Shown: positions 6,317-7,376 of the stretch, in pieces
How positions within the stretch are numbered: the stretch's first letter is position 1
How the letters are laid out: each line of letters begins with the position of its first letter
Notes under the pieces: model-generated
Told to the model about the DNA's origin: nothing
What the model saw: the letters and a program-made list of their open reading frames with translations, nothing else
The model's database searches: none
Assembly (NCBI GenBank): GCA_031278935.1
Contig: JAITJK010000038.1
Coordinates: 1-7,376 of the forward strand
Source: Spirochaetaceae bacterium
GTDB taxonomy: Bacteria; Spirochaetota; Spirochaetia; Treponematales; Breznakiellaceae
Direction: 5' to 3'
DNA length: 7,376 nt
Position numbers and translations under genes: made by a program

Positions 6317-7043
6317 TGTGGAGGCACCTTGAGGGGTAGCGTGGTTAAGGGATCAAGGCGTCCCCGCGCCCCGCCCGCAGCAGAAACGAAGGGACCTGCA
6401 CGCTTATTGCTAAACACGCGGCCTTCTGCAGAGTAGATCTCCGTGGAAACTTCCCCGAAGATGCCGCCATACTCGATTCCGTCATACCCGCAGGTGTCGT
6501 TGGCAGGCCGTCCCCGACTATCCGGTTCGCTCCAACCCGATCCCGTACCGTCTCCAAAGACGTTTCCTCAGATCTCGAACGTAGTATCCCCTTGCTGGAT
6601 TTTCCGTAGCTTCCCTATTGGGTAGCCCAGCGCGGAACCTAGGCTCAAGAGATAGTCGGTAGTGGTCGACGTGTTCACCTGGTCGAGGCCGAAATTTCTA
6701 ATGGGCGCGGTATAGTTTTCCAGGGAAAAGCCGGAGAAGACCGCCGCAGTAGGAAGGACGAAGCATTGCACTTGGGTTTCCGTGGTTTTGCTTACCGTTC
6801 CCCCCCAGATAGGTGGGGCCGCTTACCGCAACCGAAACCGTGTAGGTTTTTCTCGCCTCTTTCGGGATGAAGGTAAAGAATGCGCTGTTTGTCCCTCGGC
6901 TGTGTAGGGAACCCCTGAAACGGTCCAACCATAGATCACCCTGACACTTTCAGGGTCAGGGTCACGGTAATCATCTTGGTATCCAGAGTGCTGAAATCCG
7001 GGATATCCACATCCTCTGGGTGCAGGCCTGTTAGGTGTCGCTT
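6313..7043 (-). pseudogene. Broken gene for a beta-rich, probably surface or exported protein
   Basis: No single frame is open, but consecutive pieces in three frames join into one sensible protein. Piece 1 (7043-6939) includes HPEDVDIPDFSTLDTK and ITVTLTLKVSG. Piece 2 (about 6938-6893) reads VIYGWTVSGVPYTAEG. Piece 3 (about 6892-6801) reads NSAFFTFIPKEARKTYTVSV and then SGPTYLGG. Piece 4 (about 6800-6313) reads TVSKTTETQVQCFVLP and onward, through an in-frame TGA at 6570-6568, to GNVFGDGTGSGWSEPDSRG and a TAG at 6315-6313. Each joint lies in a G-run: GGG at 6941-6939, GGG at 6895-6893, and G7 at 6806-6800. Adding one base at the first two and removing one at the third restores the frame. The alternating Thr/Val/Ser strands resemble bacterial Ig-like or adhesin-type repeats, but the family is uncertain. 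The 5' end is missing: a TAA lies at 7046-7044 where the AT-rich segment begins. Confidence 0.65.
6938..6956. repeat. Perfect 7-base inverted repeat inside the broken gene
   Basis: ACCCTGA (6938-6944) and TCAGGGT (6950-6956) form a perfect hairpin with a 5-base loop, and TCAGGG is then partly repeated (CAGGGT at 6957-6962 region). It has no T-run, so it is not a terminator. It coincides with the first frame break of the broken gene, so slippage at this structure is a possible cause. Confidence 0.45.
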
Positions 7044-7058
7044 TTACCCTTTATATTA

Positions 7059-7376
7059 TTATGGCTTAAATTTTTTTATTTGAATATTAGGTATAAATTT
7101 GTAATGTTTATCATTTGCGGTTAATATCTCTTCTTGTCTTTCCAAAGATGTTGAAGCTATTATTGCGTCCGATAATTCTAATGAATGACTCAAAAAATAA
7201 TCTTCAACTAAAAACATTGCATGGGTTGATATATTCTCATTTATTTGTATTGTTTCTACCGTCCATTTTCTTAAATATTTCTGCAATAATTTTAATTCCT
7301 GTCTGCTTTTCATGCCTTGAACTAATTCCATATAAGTTATTACAGATATTTTAAATGGAATATTATTATGAACAAC
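7059..7376 (-). CDS. vapC: PIN-domain ribonuclease toxin, VapC type (5' end beyond window)
   Basis: The frame is open from the right edge (7376) to a TAA at 7061-7059, giving 105 residues. The visible part holds the second and later conserved acids of a PIN domain: Glu17 in SVITYMELVQG, Asp70 in LELSDAIIAST, and the acidic ANDKHYKFIP near residues 87-96 (Asp89), followed by a short tail. The first catalytic Asp, normally near the N-terminus, lies beyond the window with about 30 missing residues. The internal ATG at 7331 would remove the conserved strand SVITY, so it is not the real start. VapC proteins are site-specific RNases neutralised by a partner antitoxin, usually encoded just upstream; here that would be outside the window to the right. 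The gene is strikingly AT-rich compared with all others here, which suggests horizontal acquisition. Confidence 0.85.
   Translation of the reverse strand, partial: VVHNNIPFKISVITYMELVQGMKSRQELKLLQKYLRKWTVETIQINENISTHAMFLVEDYFLSHSLELSDAIIASTSLERQEEILTANDKHYKFIPNIQIKKFKP

Noticed and set aside
6568..6570. TGA as a selenocysteine codon
   Set aside because: No SECIS-like hairpin was evident just downstream and the gene is already frameshifted three times, so a plain nonsense mutation is simpler.
6800..6806. G7 run as a phase-variation switch in a surface gene
   Set aside because: Attractive because a one-base change restores frame, but two other frame breaks and an in-frame TGA would still keep the gene off.
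6345..6928. Three short minus-strand frames (6345-6557, 6568-6771, 6698-6928) as separate genes
   Set aside because: The second and third are pieces of the joined broken gene, and the first is a different frame that lacks the coherent reading found in the frame ending at 6313.
7115..7354. Plus-strand frame of 79 residues at the right end
   Set aside because: Hydrophobic Leu/Ile-rich shadow of the AT-rich PIN-domain gene on the other strand.

Overview
The window most likely comes from a spirochaete of the Treponema type. This is an inference from gene content: HPr next to HPr kinase/phosphorylase, an NtrY/NtrX-like (AtoS/AtoC-like) two-component pair fused by overlaps to holA, and a decayed beta-rich, possibly Ig-like gene. 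No rRNA or other species marker is present. The bulk of the window is GC-rich (57% in 2041-2100, counted by hand). The right end, from about 7041, is very AT-rich (28% in 7201-7260).

All confident genes read leftwards (minus strand). From right to left they are: a PIN-domain (VapC-type) toxin gene cut by the right edge (7059-7376); a broken gene for a probably exported beta-strand-rich protein (6313-7043); hprK (5280-6266, or from 6302) with its own intrinsic terminator (5244-5276); a 364-base gap with one doubtful small plus-strand reading frame (5116-5352); ptsH encoding HPr (4649-4915); a 51-base near-perfect palindrome that works as a terminator on paper (4587-4637); an NtrY-like membrane histidine kinase (2779-4566); an NtrC/NtrX-family sigma-54 activator (1376-2782); holA, the DNA polymerase III delta subunit (417-1379); and the start of an unrecognised gene running off the left edge (1-348).

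Two functional blocks stand out. HPr and HPr kinase/phosphorylase form a regulatory phosphotransfer pair: HPr keeps both the EI-type histidine (His15) and the kinase-target serine (Ser46). The histidine kinase, response regulator and holA form a translationally coupled operon with two 4-base overlaps, probably continuing into the unknown gene at 1-348.

There is no CRISPR array, tRNA or rRNA gene, and no complete insertion sequence. I found no clearly new biological system. The points most worth a second look are the palindrome just upstream of the kinase gene, the variant GAFTDA sigma-54 contact loop in the regulator, the multiply frameshifted gene next to hprK, and the abrupt AT-rich junction with the PIN toxin.
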